This document shows positions 1-8,249 of a stretch of DNA of 40,675 nt, piece by piece (within the stretch, counting starts at the first letter, position 1; every line of letters starts with the position of its first letter). This DNA comes from Chloroflexota bacterium (GTDB lineage: Bacteria; Chloroflexota; Anaerolineae; Aggregatilineales; Phototrophicaceae): assembly GCA_011523705.1 (NCBI GenBank), contig WTGC01000212.1:1-40675 (forward strand). The letters are read 5' to 3'. The translations under genes were made by a program, and so were the position numbers. The notes beneath the pieces are model-generated. The model saw only the letters and a list, made by a program, of their open reading frames with translations, had not been told where the DNA came from and searched no databases.

Positions 1-11
1 CCCCATGAATC

Positions 12-30
12 CCCCCCGTTCGGCGGGGGG
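12..30. repeat. GC hairpin at left edge
   Basis: A C-run followed by a G-run forms a 7-bp stem (12-18 with 24-30) with a five-base loop. No T-run follows it, so it is not a typical intrinsic terminator. It lies just upstream of the Shine-Dalgarno-like sequence (about 41-52) that precedes the ATG at 56. Confidence 0.45.
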
Positions 31-88
31 CGTCCCACAAGGAGGGAAGGAGAGCATGAAAGGCACGAACTCGCCACGGGCGACGAAA

Positions 89-129
89 GCCCCTCCCCCA
101 TAAAGAGGGAGGGGTTTGGGGAGGGGGCA
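89..129. repeat. Short palindromic repeat inside the 5' end of the transporter ATPase gene
   Basis: The core is an 8-bp stem (90-97 with 107-114) closed by the nine-base loop ccataaaga, followed by a G-rich tail. A second copy with a 9-bp stem and almost the same loop (ccataaagt) lies at 34803-34829. Left of the repeat, an ATG at 56 with a strong Shine-Dalgarno sequence opens a reading frame that reaches a stop at 101 inside the repeat. Right of it, the ATPase frame resumes. Removing 41 bases (89-129) would join the two frames. That the element was inserted there is an inference. Confidence 0.55.
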
Positions 130-147
130 GAAATACCGCTCCTTAAA

Positions 148-1161
148 ATGAACGATGTGTCCAAGCGCTTTAAGATCGGAGGCGGTTTGGCGGGGCTGCT
201 GCGCGGCGATAAGGAGCAAACGGTCTACGCCGTCAACAACATCTCCTTCACCTTGCGGCGCGGCGAGAGCCTGGGCTTGGCCGGTGAATCCGGCTGCGGC
301 AAATCGACCACCGGCAAGCTGCTGGTGAAGTTGATCGACGCCAGTGACGGGCAGATCGTCTTTGATGGCGCCGATCTGTCCGGCGTCGACGATAAGGAAT
401 TGCTGGGCTTTCGCAGTCGCGTGCAGTTGATGTTTCAAAACCCCTTTGAAGCGCTCAATCCCCGTTTCACGCTCTATCGCTCATTGACCGAGCCGCTGAT
501 CATTCACGGCTGGAAAGACGAAAACGATCGAACCCAGCGGGTGATCGAGACGCTGGATCGCGTCAACCTGCGCCCGGCTGAGGTCTTCCTCGACAAATAC
601 CCGCATCAACTCTCCGGCGGGCAATTGCAGCGGGTGGTGCTGGCGCGCGCGCTGGTCTTGCATCCCGATTTCCTGGTGGCGGACGAACCGGTCTCCATGC
701 TTGACGTCTCCGTACGAGCAGGCATCCTCAATACGACTCGCCGCCTGGCGCGCGAATTGGGCTTGGCGACAGTCTATATCTCGCACGATTTATCGCTGCT
801 GCAATATACTTGCGACCGCATCGCCATCATGTACCTCGGTGAAATCGTCGAGATCGGACCCAGCAACGAGGTCATCAACAATCCGCAGCATCCCTACACG
901 CAGGCGCTGATAGCGGCCGTGCCGGTTCCCGATCCCACAATTGAGAATCCACCGCTGCGTATCCGCGAAGGCGTGCCCCGCCCCACCGAGCAATTTATCG
1001 GCTGCCCATTTGCGCAGCGCTGTCCCGAAGTGATGGAAGCCTGCCGCAATATTCGCCCGCCCCTCATCGCCGATGAACGTGGGCATCAGGCGCAGTGTCA
1101 TCTCTACGGCGAACATCACAACTCGCCCAAACTCCAGCGCGAGGCTGAGGCGGCGCGCTGA
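148..1161 (+). CDS. Peptide/nickel-type ABC transporter ATP-binding protein (OppF/DppF family)
   Basis: This is the energy-coupling ATPase of a dipeptide/oligopeptide importer, acting on the cytoplasmic face of the membrane. In the 337 residues one sees Walker A GESGCGKST (46-54), the Q-loop (about 97), the signature LSGGQ (155-159), Walker B FLVADEP (175-181), the H-loop His213 and a C-terminal oligo_HPY-type region with GCPFAQRC and further cysteines. Length is normal for the family. The ATG at 148 has no good ribosome binding site, and the first beta strand seems to begin before it: the upstream codons read EIPLLK in frame. The original start was probably ATG 56, now separated by a 41-base palindromic repeat that shifts the frame. 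Partner permease and OppD-like genes would lie left of the window. Family assignment is secure; whether the truncated product works is open. Confidence 0.9.
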   Translation: MNDVSKRFKIGGGLAGLLRGDKEQTVYAVNNISFTLRRGESLGLAGESGCGKSTTGKLLVKLIDASDGQIVFDGADLSGVDDKELLGFRSRVQLMFQNPFEALNPRFTLYRSLTEPLIIHGWKDENDRTQRVIETLDRVNLRPAEVFLDKYPHQLSGGQLQRVVLARALVLHPDFLVADEPVSMLDVSVRAGILNTTRRLARELGLATVYISHDLSLLQYTCDRIAIMYLGEIVEIGPSNEVINNPQHPYTQALIAAVPVPDPTIENPPLRIREGVPRPTEQFIGCPFAQRCPEVMEACRNIRPPLIADERGHQAQCHLYGEHHNSPKLQREAEAAR

Positions 1162-1275
1162 GGCTCAGTATTCCCGCCGCTATTCGCAAGGACTACAATC
1201 GATATATGATTCGCCATCGCCGCGGGCGACCGTGGTGCTTGGCCGAGTGAGGCCGGGCCCAGGAGTCTAACATCA

Positions 1276-2937
1276 ATGCAAAGCGCTGAAATTGTAATCT
1301 CGGCCGGCGCGTTAATGCGCGCACTGGTGTTTATTCTCTACGCGCCAATCTGCTTGGTTGTCGTTCGTCGGTTGCTTCCACGCCTGTCGTTGAGCAGCCG
1401 GCTTCTAGCGATCGGCATGTTGGCCGCCCAGATCGTGATCTTGATCGTGGGGCTGGAAGACGTTCCTCGGTGGGAACCCAACGGATGGCTCTGGCATCTG
1501 GACCAAGAATGGAACATCCCAAGCACCTTCGCCTCGATGCAACTGGCGATGGTCGCTGGCGCCGCGCTGGCGGCCGCCTCGCTCGGGCGCGCCTATCACA
1601 AGCGCTATCGTCTCTTCATCGCCGCTATCGCTCTGTTCTTTCTCTTCCTCGCCTGGGATGAATACTTCACGCTGCACGAATCCGATCTGGCTCTTGAAAC
1701 AGCCTACATCGCTTCTGGAATCGCAATCGCCGGCATGGCGATACTGGCGGCGGCGCGCTCGCCTCGCCGCCTGCGCCTGTGGCATAGCGGTCTATTGGCG
1801 GGCATGGCGCTCAACGTGACGGGCGCGATGATAGTAGACGCCTTGCCACAGAACTGCAGGCGTCTGGGTTCCATTCAACTTGAGGGCTGCTTGTACTTTT
1901 ACAATCTGGAGGAATCCTTCGAATTCATAGGCGTCTGGCTGATACTGGTCGCCGTTCTGGGCATTCTTTCCGAAGCGGATCCAAAAGGGCGTCGTCTGGT
2001 TTACCTATGCCTGAGCATTTTGCCAGTTTGCTGGATTCTGCTGCTCACGAGCGATGTCTGGCGCCCGCGTCTTGAGTTGCGGTTTCGCGCCCTGCCAGCG
2101 TCAATCGCATTCGAATCTGGCTTAAACTTGCGTGGCTACACGCTGGATTGGAACCGGCAGTCGATGGATATTTGGCTGTATCCCTCCGCCTGGCGCAGCC
2201 ATTATGAGGGAGCTGGATTCTCCGTTCACCTTGTCGACCAAGCCAGCGGCGAAGCTGTCGCCAGCCGAAACAGACACGCGCTGCCACAGTTTCATTTGTT
2301 GCTCGCTCCCGGTTACGCGCACGTTTACCGACAGCAGATTGTGGTGGAGATTCCGCCCGAAACGCCGACCAACCGCGCCTACTGGATCACGCTATCCGCT
2401 TGGCGAGATGAAGGCGATGAGTTCGTCAGCCAGAGAGTCATCGAAAGCGATCACCAACAGCTAAATGAGACGCAGGTCATCCTTGACGAACTTGTATTGC
2501 CGGCGTCATCCAACGATATCTTCGTCCAGTTGGCCGAATTTGGCGACGCCTACACGCTGGGCAACGTAGACCTGCCTGAGAGCGCCCGCCCGGGTACTGC
2601 TCTATCCGCCTCCTTTACCTGGCGCGCGAATGCCGCTGGCGGGGAAGACCTCGTTCAATTTCTGCATCTCGGGCATATTGACAGCGGCGAATGGCAGGTC
2701 TTCGACCGGCAGCCACTCGGCCCGCGCTTGCCAACGCGGCTATGGTACAAGGGACTGACTGAAAGCGAGACTTGGGAGGCGCCGCTTCCGCCGGACGTGG
2801 CGACCGGGCAATACCGAGTCTTCACCGGTCTGTATCGCCTTAGCGATAAGGAACGAATACCCGTGAGCGATGTGAATGGCGCGCCTTTCGTCGATGCGCG
2901 CGTCCCATTGGGCAGCCTGATGATCGAGGGCGTCTAG
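1276..2937 (+). CDS. Tandem paralogue 1: eight-helix membrane protein with C-terminal beta-sandwich domains
   Basis: The function is unknown. The 553-residue product has about eight hydrophobic helices in its first 265 residues, then about 280 soluble, beta-rich residues. Landmarks shared by all five paralogues are LWHLDQEWNIPS after helix 2, an acidic pair in helix 4 (WDEYFTLHE), an EE-x3-E-x2-G motif at helix 7 (EESFEFIGVWL), HLVDQASGE in the first beta domain and GPRLPTRLWY near the end. The N-terminal motif set resembles a widespread unnamed bacterial membrane family. The C-terminal domain resembles the beta-sandwich at the end of many Chloroflexota membrane glycosyltransferases (recollection, not a search). 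The ATG at 1276 is preceded by GGAG at 1262-1265. It is the first of five genes with short gaps and one direction, so co-transcription is likely. Confidence 0.85.
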   Translation: MQSAEIVISAGALMRALVFILYAPICLVVVRRLLPRLSLSSRLLAIGMLAAQIVILIVGLEDVPRWEPNGWLWHLDQEWNIPSTFASMQLAMVAGAALAAASLGRAYHKRYRLFIAAIALFFLFLAWDEYFTLHESDLALETAYIASGIAIAGMAILAAARSPRRLRLWHSGLLAGMALNVTGAMIVDALPQNCRRLGSIQLEGCLYFYNLEESFEFIGVWLILVAVLGILSEADPKGRRLVYLCLSILPVCWILLLTSDVWRPRLELRFRALPASIAFESGLNLRGYTLDWNRQSMDIWLYPSAWRSHYEGAGFSVHLVDQASGEAVASRNRHALPQFHLLLAPGYAHVYRQQIVVEIPPETPTNRAYWITLSAWRDEGDEFVSQRVIESDHQQLNETQVILDELVLPASSNDIFVQLAEFGDAYTLGNVDLPESARPGTALSASFTWRANAAGGEDLVQFLHLGHIDSGEWQVFDRQPLGPRLPTRLWYKGLTESETWEAPLPPDVATGQYRVFTGLYRLSDKERIPVSDVNGAPFVDARVPLGSLMIEGV

Positions 2938-3019
2938 GCTCAATGCCCTGTCGAATGATAGCGTCTCGCCCCTTTACAAATCGATCGGCTGTCCCCAGCG
3001 AAAGGCGAGGTCCGCATTG

Positions 3020-4669
3020 ATGAGCATTGGCTTGTATCCAGTTTCAGTCATGTCACGGATCCTCGCGTCTTTGCTGATTCTGATTCTGCCTGTCTGCCTG
3101 ATCAGTTATTGGAAGTTGATCCCAAACCTTTCGCCGACGGCCAGGCGGCTGGCTGGCCTGATGCTGGCGCTGCAAGTCACAGTTATCGGCTTGTCTCTGT
3201 TTCTGCAGCCCGCAACAGCGTTTGAAGAGCGGCTTTGGAGCATCAATCGCGAGTTTAACATTCCGTCTATTGTCGCGTCCATGCAGCTTGGTTCCGTCGC
3301 CGGGGTAGCTGTGCTGGGCGCATGGCATGCCAAGCAGCATCCAATGCTGACGCGCTTGTATCTGTTCGGACTGTTCGTGGTTTTTGCCTGGGTAGCGCTG
3401 GACGAGTTTCTGTCCTTCAAGAGCTATATGCGGGAATCAAGCTGGATCCAGTCTACGATCGTTCTCGGCCTAGTCACTGTGGCGGCAACCCTGGTTGTGG
3501 CTGCTCGCTCGCCGCGAAGCGCCTGGAAGTGGCACGCAAGCCTGTTGGCCGGCTTGGCGATGAACGCGCTGGGCTCATTCTTCGTCGATCAACTGCCCAG
3601 CTCGGGCACGCGCGGATACATGGAAGAAGGATTGGAGATTCTCGGCGCCTGGCTGGCGCTTATCGCCGTCTTGGGGTGGTATACCGTCGCCCGGCCTTCA
3701 CCATCCGTTTCAGTTGCGCGCCTGCTATATATAGTCCCTGCATTCTCGGTCCTGTTGTTGCTGCTCTATCATCTTAGTCCGTGTCTGGAGATGCGCCTGA
3801 CGGCCCAGCCCGCAAATGTGCAATACCAATCGGAAATAAGTCTGCGCGGCTATCAAATCGACCGAGGCGATGGCAAATTCGATATTCGCCTGTATTCAGC
3901 GGCAAACGTATGGCGCTGGAATTCCATCAACAGCGACGTTGTGGGCTATTCCCTTGATTTGATCGACCAGGCAAGCGGCGAGACGGTCGCCAATCAGAAC
4001 AAGTATGTCAACCGGCAATTGGAATTTCTGCTCTTTGGACCAGATTATTTGCCCGTCTATCGAGACGCGACTGAATTGATTATTCCGCCGACGACCCCGG
4101 CGAATCGCGCACTATGGCTAGTTCTCACGTTCTGGCGAAACGAAGAGGGCGACTATGTTCGGCAGCGAGTTGTGCGGAGCGATCTGCCATTGCTCAGCGA
4201 CAGTCAGGTCATTTTGGGCGAGTTCGTGCTGCCGGCGTCCTCAGAGGCGTCCTCGGCTGCGCCCCTGGCTCGGTTTGACAATCGATTCATACTGACCGCC
4301 GTCAGCCTGCCAGAGAGAGCCACAGCCGGCGCGGACCTGCCCATCGCCTTTGGCTGGCGCAGCGATACTAACGGGCGCGAAGAGCTCGCGCAGTTTCTGC
4401 ATCTTGGGCATACCGAGAGCGGCGAATGGTGGGTTTATGACCAGCCGCCCTTGGGCGCGCGACTGCCGACTCGCTTGTGGTATAGTGGCATGGTCGACAC
4501 TGATACTTGGGCGGCGCCGCTTCCGGTCGACCTCGCGCCCGGGACTTATGCGGTGTATACCGGTCTGTATCGTCAGAGCGACAAAGAGCGGCTGCCGGCT
4601 GCCAGCGCAGACGGAAGGATATTCCCCGACGCTCGTGTGCCGGTCGGCATCCTAACCGTCGATCGCTAA
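3020..4669 (+). CDS. Tandem paralogue 2: eight-helix membrane protein with C-terminal beta-sandwich domains
   Basis: The function is unknown. It has the same architecture as its neighbours over 549 residues: hydrophobic helices to about residue 260, then two beta-rich domains. Conserved landmarks are LWSINREFNIPS, the acidic motif ALDEFLSF, EEGLEILGAWL, DLIDQASGE and GARLPTRLWYSG. Between the acidic motif and EEGLEILGAWL it lacks the cysteine-containing loop seen in the others (for instance CRRLGSIQLEGC in paralogue 1), so it is the most divergent in that loop. A TTG directly precedes the ATG at 3020; the ATG is preferred because an AGGCGAGG stretch ends ten bases upstream. It begins 82 bases after paralogue 1. 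Confidence 0.84.
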   Translation: MSIGLYPVSVMSRILASLLILILPVCLISYWKLIPNLSPTARRLAGLMLALQVTVIGLSLFLQPATAFEERLWSINREFNIPSIVASMQLGSVAGVAVLGAWHAKQHPMLTRLYLFGLFVVFAWVALDEFLSFKSYMRESSWIQSTIVLGLVTVAATLVVAARSPRSAWKWHASLLAGLAMNALGSFFVDQLPSSGTRGYMEEGLEILGAWLALIAVLGWYTVARPSPSVSVARLLYIVPAFSVLLLLLYHLSPCLEMRLTAQPANVQYQSEISLRGYQIDRGDGKFDIRLYSAANVWRWNSINSDVVGYSLDLIDQASGETVANQNKYVNRQLEFLLFGPDYLPVYRDATELIIPPTTPANRALWLVLTFWRNEEGDYVRQRVVRSDLPLLSDSQVILGEFVLPASSEASSAAPLARFDNRFILTAVSLPERATAGADLPIAFGWRSDTNGREELAQFLHLGHTESGEWWVYDQPPLGARLPTRLWYSGMVDTDTWAAPLPVDLAPGTYAVYTGLYRQSDKERLPAASADGRIFPDARVPVGILTVDR

Positions 4670-4754
4670 GTGCTACAATGTGCCACCAGGCCCTTTGAAC
4701 AAGGTGGAGCATCGTAGTTCAACTTGCGTTCAGCGGACTGCGGAGTTTGAACAA

Positions 4755-6401
4755 GTGATAGTCTCGCCCCACACATTACTCCGCGTGCTGTTGTTTCTGC
4801 TATACGCGCCGGTCGGTTTTGGCATATTCCGCTGGCTTTTTCCCCTGATGACGCCTATTGCGAGACGCCTCACAGTCGGCTTTCTGGCGGCGCAGGCATT
4901 TGTCATCGTGGCCGCCATAGTCATTCAACCCAATACGGCGACAGAGGAGTGGCTGTGGAGCATGCGCTTCGAGTGGAACTTTACCTCGGGCGTCGCATCG
5001 ACCCAGTTGGCGCTGGTGGGCGCTGTTACGCTCCTTACTTCTTGGCTGGCGATTGAGCGACCGACCTGGCAGCGACTCTGCGCGGCTGGCATTGGTCTGG
5101 TCTTTCTCTTTCTTGCGCTGGAAGAATTCCTGGATACAAAATATCCGGTGCCAGATTGGCCGCTGCATTACGCGATGCTTGGCGCGGCGCTGGCCGCCAT
5201 CGCAGCCATAATCGCGCTGCGATCGCCCTGGGGCATACGCCTTTGGTTCATCCTGCTCATCGCCGGTCTTTCATTTGTGGGCGCCGGCGCGATACTGTTT
5301 GATGCGCTGTCCGGCATCTGCAACTATGTTCTGTTTGTTTATGTCGACGGCTGCCTGAACCGTTCCATCCTGGAAGAGTCGCTGGAACTGCTGGGCAGCT
5401 GGCTGACGCTGGTCGCCATGCTCGGTTGGTTCTCATACACGGTACCAAAGCCGGGACCGCGGCTGCGGCTAGTCCTGTATGCCTTGCCTGTGGTCTGGCT
5501 TCTCATCTGTTTCGCGATATCGCCGGTTCCGGGTTTCAAATTCAGTTTGCCAGCGGAACCTGTATCCGTACGGTTCGAGTCAGGCTTGCACTTGTACGGA
5601 TACCAGCCGAACGATCAGCGGCTGCCAGCGTCCGCCTTCATTTGGGTGTCCCCGCAGGCGGTAGAAGCCGGGCTCGGCTTCTCGGTGCATCTGGTTGATC
5701 AGGTCACGGGCGAATCCATTGCCAGCCGCAATGAATATGCGGATCGCGTTCATCTCGGATTCTTGAGCGGCAAAAGCTACACACCGGTCTATGAACAGCC
5801 GCTTGCTCTGCAGATCCCGCCCCGCGCGCCTAGAAACCGCGCGCTCTGGGTGGTGATGTCCGTATGGCGTAAAAGTGGTAAAGACTTCGTGTATCAGAAG
5901 GTTTTGGAAAGCGACCGCCGGCTCTTGACCGATACGCAAGTCGTCGTGGACGAGCTGGTGCTGCGCGCTGAACATGCGCCGCCTCCCGCGACTCCAGTAG
6001 CATCATTCGATGGCGGCATTTCGTTAGACGGCTTCGACTTGCCAGCGCGCGTCCACGCTGGTGAGACCATGCAAGTCGCTTTTCGCTGGCGGATGAACGG
6101 GGAGACTCGCGAAGATTATGCGCAGTTCCTGCACGTTGTCCACCAAGAGAGCGGCGCACAGTGGAGCTTCGACCAGCAGCCGCTGGGTCCACGCTTGCCG
6201 ACACGCCTGTGGTACAGTGGCATGGTCGACTCGGAGACTTGGGACCTGTCGCTTCCAGCGGACCTTGCATCGGGAAGGTATGCGGTGTTGACCGGCCTGT
6301 ATCGCCAAAGTGATCTAGAGCGGCTGCCCGTAAAGAACGCGGACGGAGCGCCCTTCACCGACGCGATTGTGCCCTTGGGCAGCTTGACGATCGACCCGTG
6401 A
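4755..6401 (+). CDS. Tandem paralogue 3: eight-helix membrane protein with C-terminal beta-sandwich domains
   Basis: The function is unknown. The 548-residue product shows the family landmarks LWSMRFEWNFTS, ALEEFLDTK, EESLELLGSWL, HLVDQVTGE and GPRLPTRLWYSG. The frame is open back to a GTG at 4680, but the GTG at 4755 is chosen: it has GGAG at 4742-4745 with suitable spacing, and it gives an N-terminus (IVSPHTLLR) that lines up with VILPQTLIR and VLSPQTLLR of paralogues 5 and 4. The loop before helix 7 carries two cysteines (ICNYVLFVYVDGC), as in paralogues 1, 4 and 5. Confidence 0.84.
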   Translation: MIVSPHTLLRVLLFLLYAPVGFGIFRWLFPLMTPIARRLTVGFLAAQAFVIVAAIVIQPNTATEEWLWSMRFEWNFTSGVASTQLALVGAVTLLTSWLAIERPTWQRLCAAGIGLVFLFLALEEFLDTKYPVPDWPLHYAMLGAALAAIAAIIALRSPWGIRLWFILLIAGLSFVGAGAILFDALSGICNYVLFVYVDGCLNRSILEESLELLGSWLTLVAMLGWFSYTVPKPGPRLRLVLYALPVVWLLICFAISPVPGFKFSLPAEPVSVRFESGLHLYGYQPNDQRLPASAFIWVSPQAVEAGLGFSVHLVDQVTGESIASRNEYADRVHLGFLSGKSYTPVYEQPLALQIPPRAPRNRALWVVMSVWRKSGKDFVYQKVLESDRRLLTDTQVVVDELVLRAEHAPPPATPVASFDGGISLDGFDLPARVHAGETMQVAFRWRMNGETREDYAQFLHVVHQESGAQWSFDQQPLGPRLPTRLWYSGMVDSETWDLSLPADLASGRYAVLTGLYRQSDLERLPVKNADGAPFTDAIVPLGSLTIDP

Positions 6402-6471
6402 GGACTTGCGCACGTTGCAGATGAATCACCGCCAAACGATTGGATGACACTAGCCCTTTTGGAGCGAAACA

Positions 6472-8178
6472 TTGAACAGCGGCTTTGAACTTGTCCTTTC
6501 ACCGCAGACATTGCTCCGAATCTTCGTCGCTTTGCTATACATCCCGGCCGGCTTGCTTGCCTTTCGGCGCATCATCCCGGCACTGTTGCCGCCGGCCAAG
6601 CGGCTGGCATTCATTATGCTGGCGGCGCAACTGCTGGTGATCGTCGTCGCGATTGAACAGCACTCAGAATCCGGATTCGCCTATTGGCTTTGGCACCTCG
6701 ATTTGGAATGGAACATCCCATCAATCTTTAGCTCGTCGCAGTTGGCGCTAATTGGCGGCGCCGCGCTTGCAGCAGCCTGGGTCTGCCGAGGAGGCGCCGT
6801 ACTTCTGCGTTTATACCTCGTGGCACTGGCTGTCTTCTTCATTATCCTCAGTCTAGAAGAATTCTTCGCCTGGAAAGAATCCATTACTGAGACGGCTTGG
6901 CGAACGAACTACGCCATTCTGGGCGCGGCCGTATTCATCGCCACGACATGGATTACGGCGCATGCTCCAAACGGCCAGCGCGGCCCCCCAACCATTTTGC
7001 TGATCGGCCTTGCCCTATTGGCCATTGGAGGCGGCATCATGGACATGCTGCCCGAAATATGCGGCGATATCGGCATCCTGCGCATTGATGGCTGCTTTTA
7101 CTTCTACCGGAGCCCGGAGGAGATTGTCGAGATCCTCGGCGCCTGGGTGGCGCTGCTGGCATTGCTATGCCTGCTTTCGCGCGGCACGGCGTCACTGTCG
7201 CATCGCAGTTGGTGGCTGCTGCATTTTTTCCCGCTCTTTTGGATTCTCCTGTTGATTCGCCTTTCCCCGGTCAACGAGTTTGAAGTTGAGCCCCCGGCGC
7301 AGCCAGCCTCGGTGCAATTCGAGTCCAAAGCTAAGTTGCACGGTTACCAAACCGACGGACGCGGGCTGCCCTCCATCGCCTTCATGTTCTTGCCCTACGA
7401 TATCGATATTGCGCAGTTGGGCTTTTCGGTTCATCTTGTCGACCAGGTCTCGGGCGAATCTCTTGCCAGCCGCGAAATCTACGCGCACCGCCGCTATGCT
7501 GTCTGGCCCGGGGGGCGCGGCTACGAGCCTGTCTACGCGCAGGCGACAGATCTCAAAATACCGCCGACAGCGCCCGTCAATCGCGCGCTTTGGATTGTGC
7601 TGACACACTGGCGGGAGATCGGCGGGCAATTCCTGCCGCAAGCGATAGTCGCCAGCGATCTAAGGCGCCTGAACGAGACGCAGGTCGTTTTGGGGGAATT
7701 GACGTTAAGAAAGGCGCCGTCCCGCTCGACTACGTCTCCGATTGCCGTGTTTGAAAACGGGTTTTCACTGAATTACGTGCAAATGCCGGAGCGGGCGCAG
7801 GCAGGCTCGACAGCGCAATTCTCGTTCGACTGGGAGACTGAAGTTAACGGGAGCGAAGATTACTCGCAATTCCTGCACTTCGTGCCAGTGTCAGCGCCGG
7901 AAGCCGGCGAGGCAGGCGCGGTCGAGAGCGGCGAGTGGTGGGGCTACGATCAGCCGCCCTTGGGCGCGCGATTGCCAACGCGGCTGTGGTATAGTGGCTT
8001 GCAAGACAGCGAAACTTGGGATGTGCCGATTCCGGCGGATGTCGCGGCGGGAAATTACACCCTGTACACCGGCTTGTATCGCCAAAGCGACCTCGCGCGC
8101 CTGGCAGCGAGCGATCCTGACGGCGCGCCCTTCGGCGACGACCGGGTGCCGCTCGGGCTTTTGATGATTCACCATTAG
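6472..8178 (+). CDS. Tandem paralogue 4: eight-helix membrane protein with C-terminal beta-sandwich domains
   Basis: The function is unknown. The 568-residue product begins at a TTG codon preceded by GGAG at 6461-6464; no ATG or GTG fits the conserved N-terminus better. Family landmarks are LWHLDLEWNIPS, SLEEFFAWKE, EEIVEILGAWV, HLVDQVSGE and GARLPTRLWYSG. It is the longest copy because of about ten extra residues in the last beta domain, an alanine/glutamate/glycine-rich loop after SQFLHFVP (about bases 7890-7925). The cysteine pair before helix 7 is present. Confidence 0.84.
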   Translation: MNSGFELVLSPQTLLRIFVALLYIPAGLLAFRRIIPALLPPAKRLAFIMLAAQLLVIVVAIEQHSESGFAYWLWHLDLEWNIPSIFSSSQLALIGGAALAAAWVCRGGAVLLRLYLVALAVFFIILSLEEFFAWKESITETAWRTNYAILGAAVFIATTWITAHAPNGQRGPPTILLIGLALLAIGGGIMDMLPEICGDIGILRIDGCFYFYRSPEEIVEILGAWVALLALLCLLSRGTASLSHRSWWLLHFFPLFWILLLIRLSPVNEFEVEPPAQPASVQFESKAKLHGYQTDGRGLPSIAFMFLPYDIDIAQLGFSVHLVDQVSGESLASREIYAHRRYAVWPGGRGYEPVYAQATDLKIPPTAPVNRALWIVLTHWREIGGQFLPQAIVASDLRRLNETQVVLGELTLRKAPSRSTTSPIAVFENGFSLNYVQMPERAQAGSTAQFSFDWETEVNGSEDYSQFLHFVPVSAPEAGEAGAVESGEWWGYDQPPLGARLPTRLWYSGLQDSETWDVPIPADVAAGNYTLYTGLYRQSDLARLAASDPDGAPFGDDRVPLGLLMIHH

Positions 8179-8249
8179 CAACCTGTAATGAACGACAATG
8201 GCCAGAAGAATCGACGCGAATCGCGGCAGCCGGCTGGCCTAGTCCAAGC

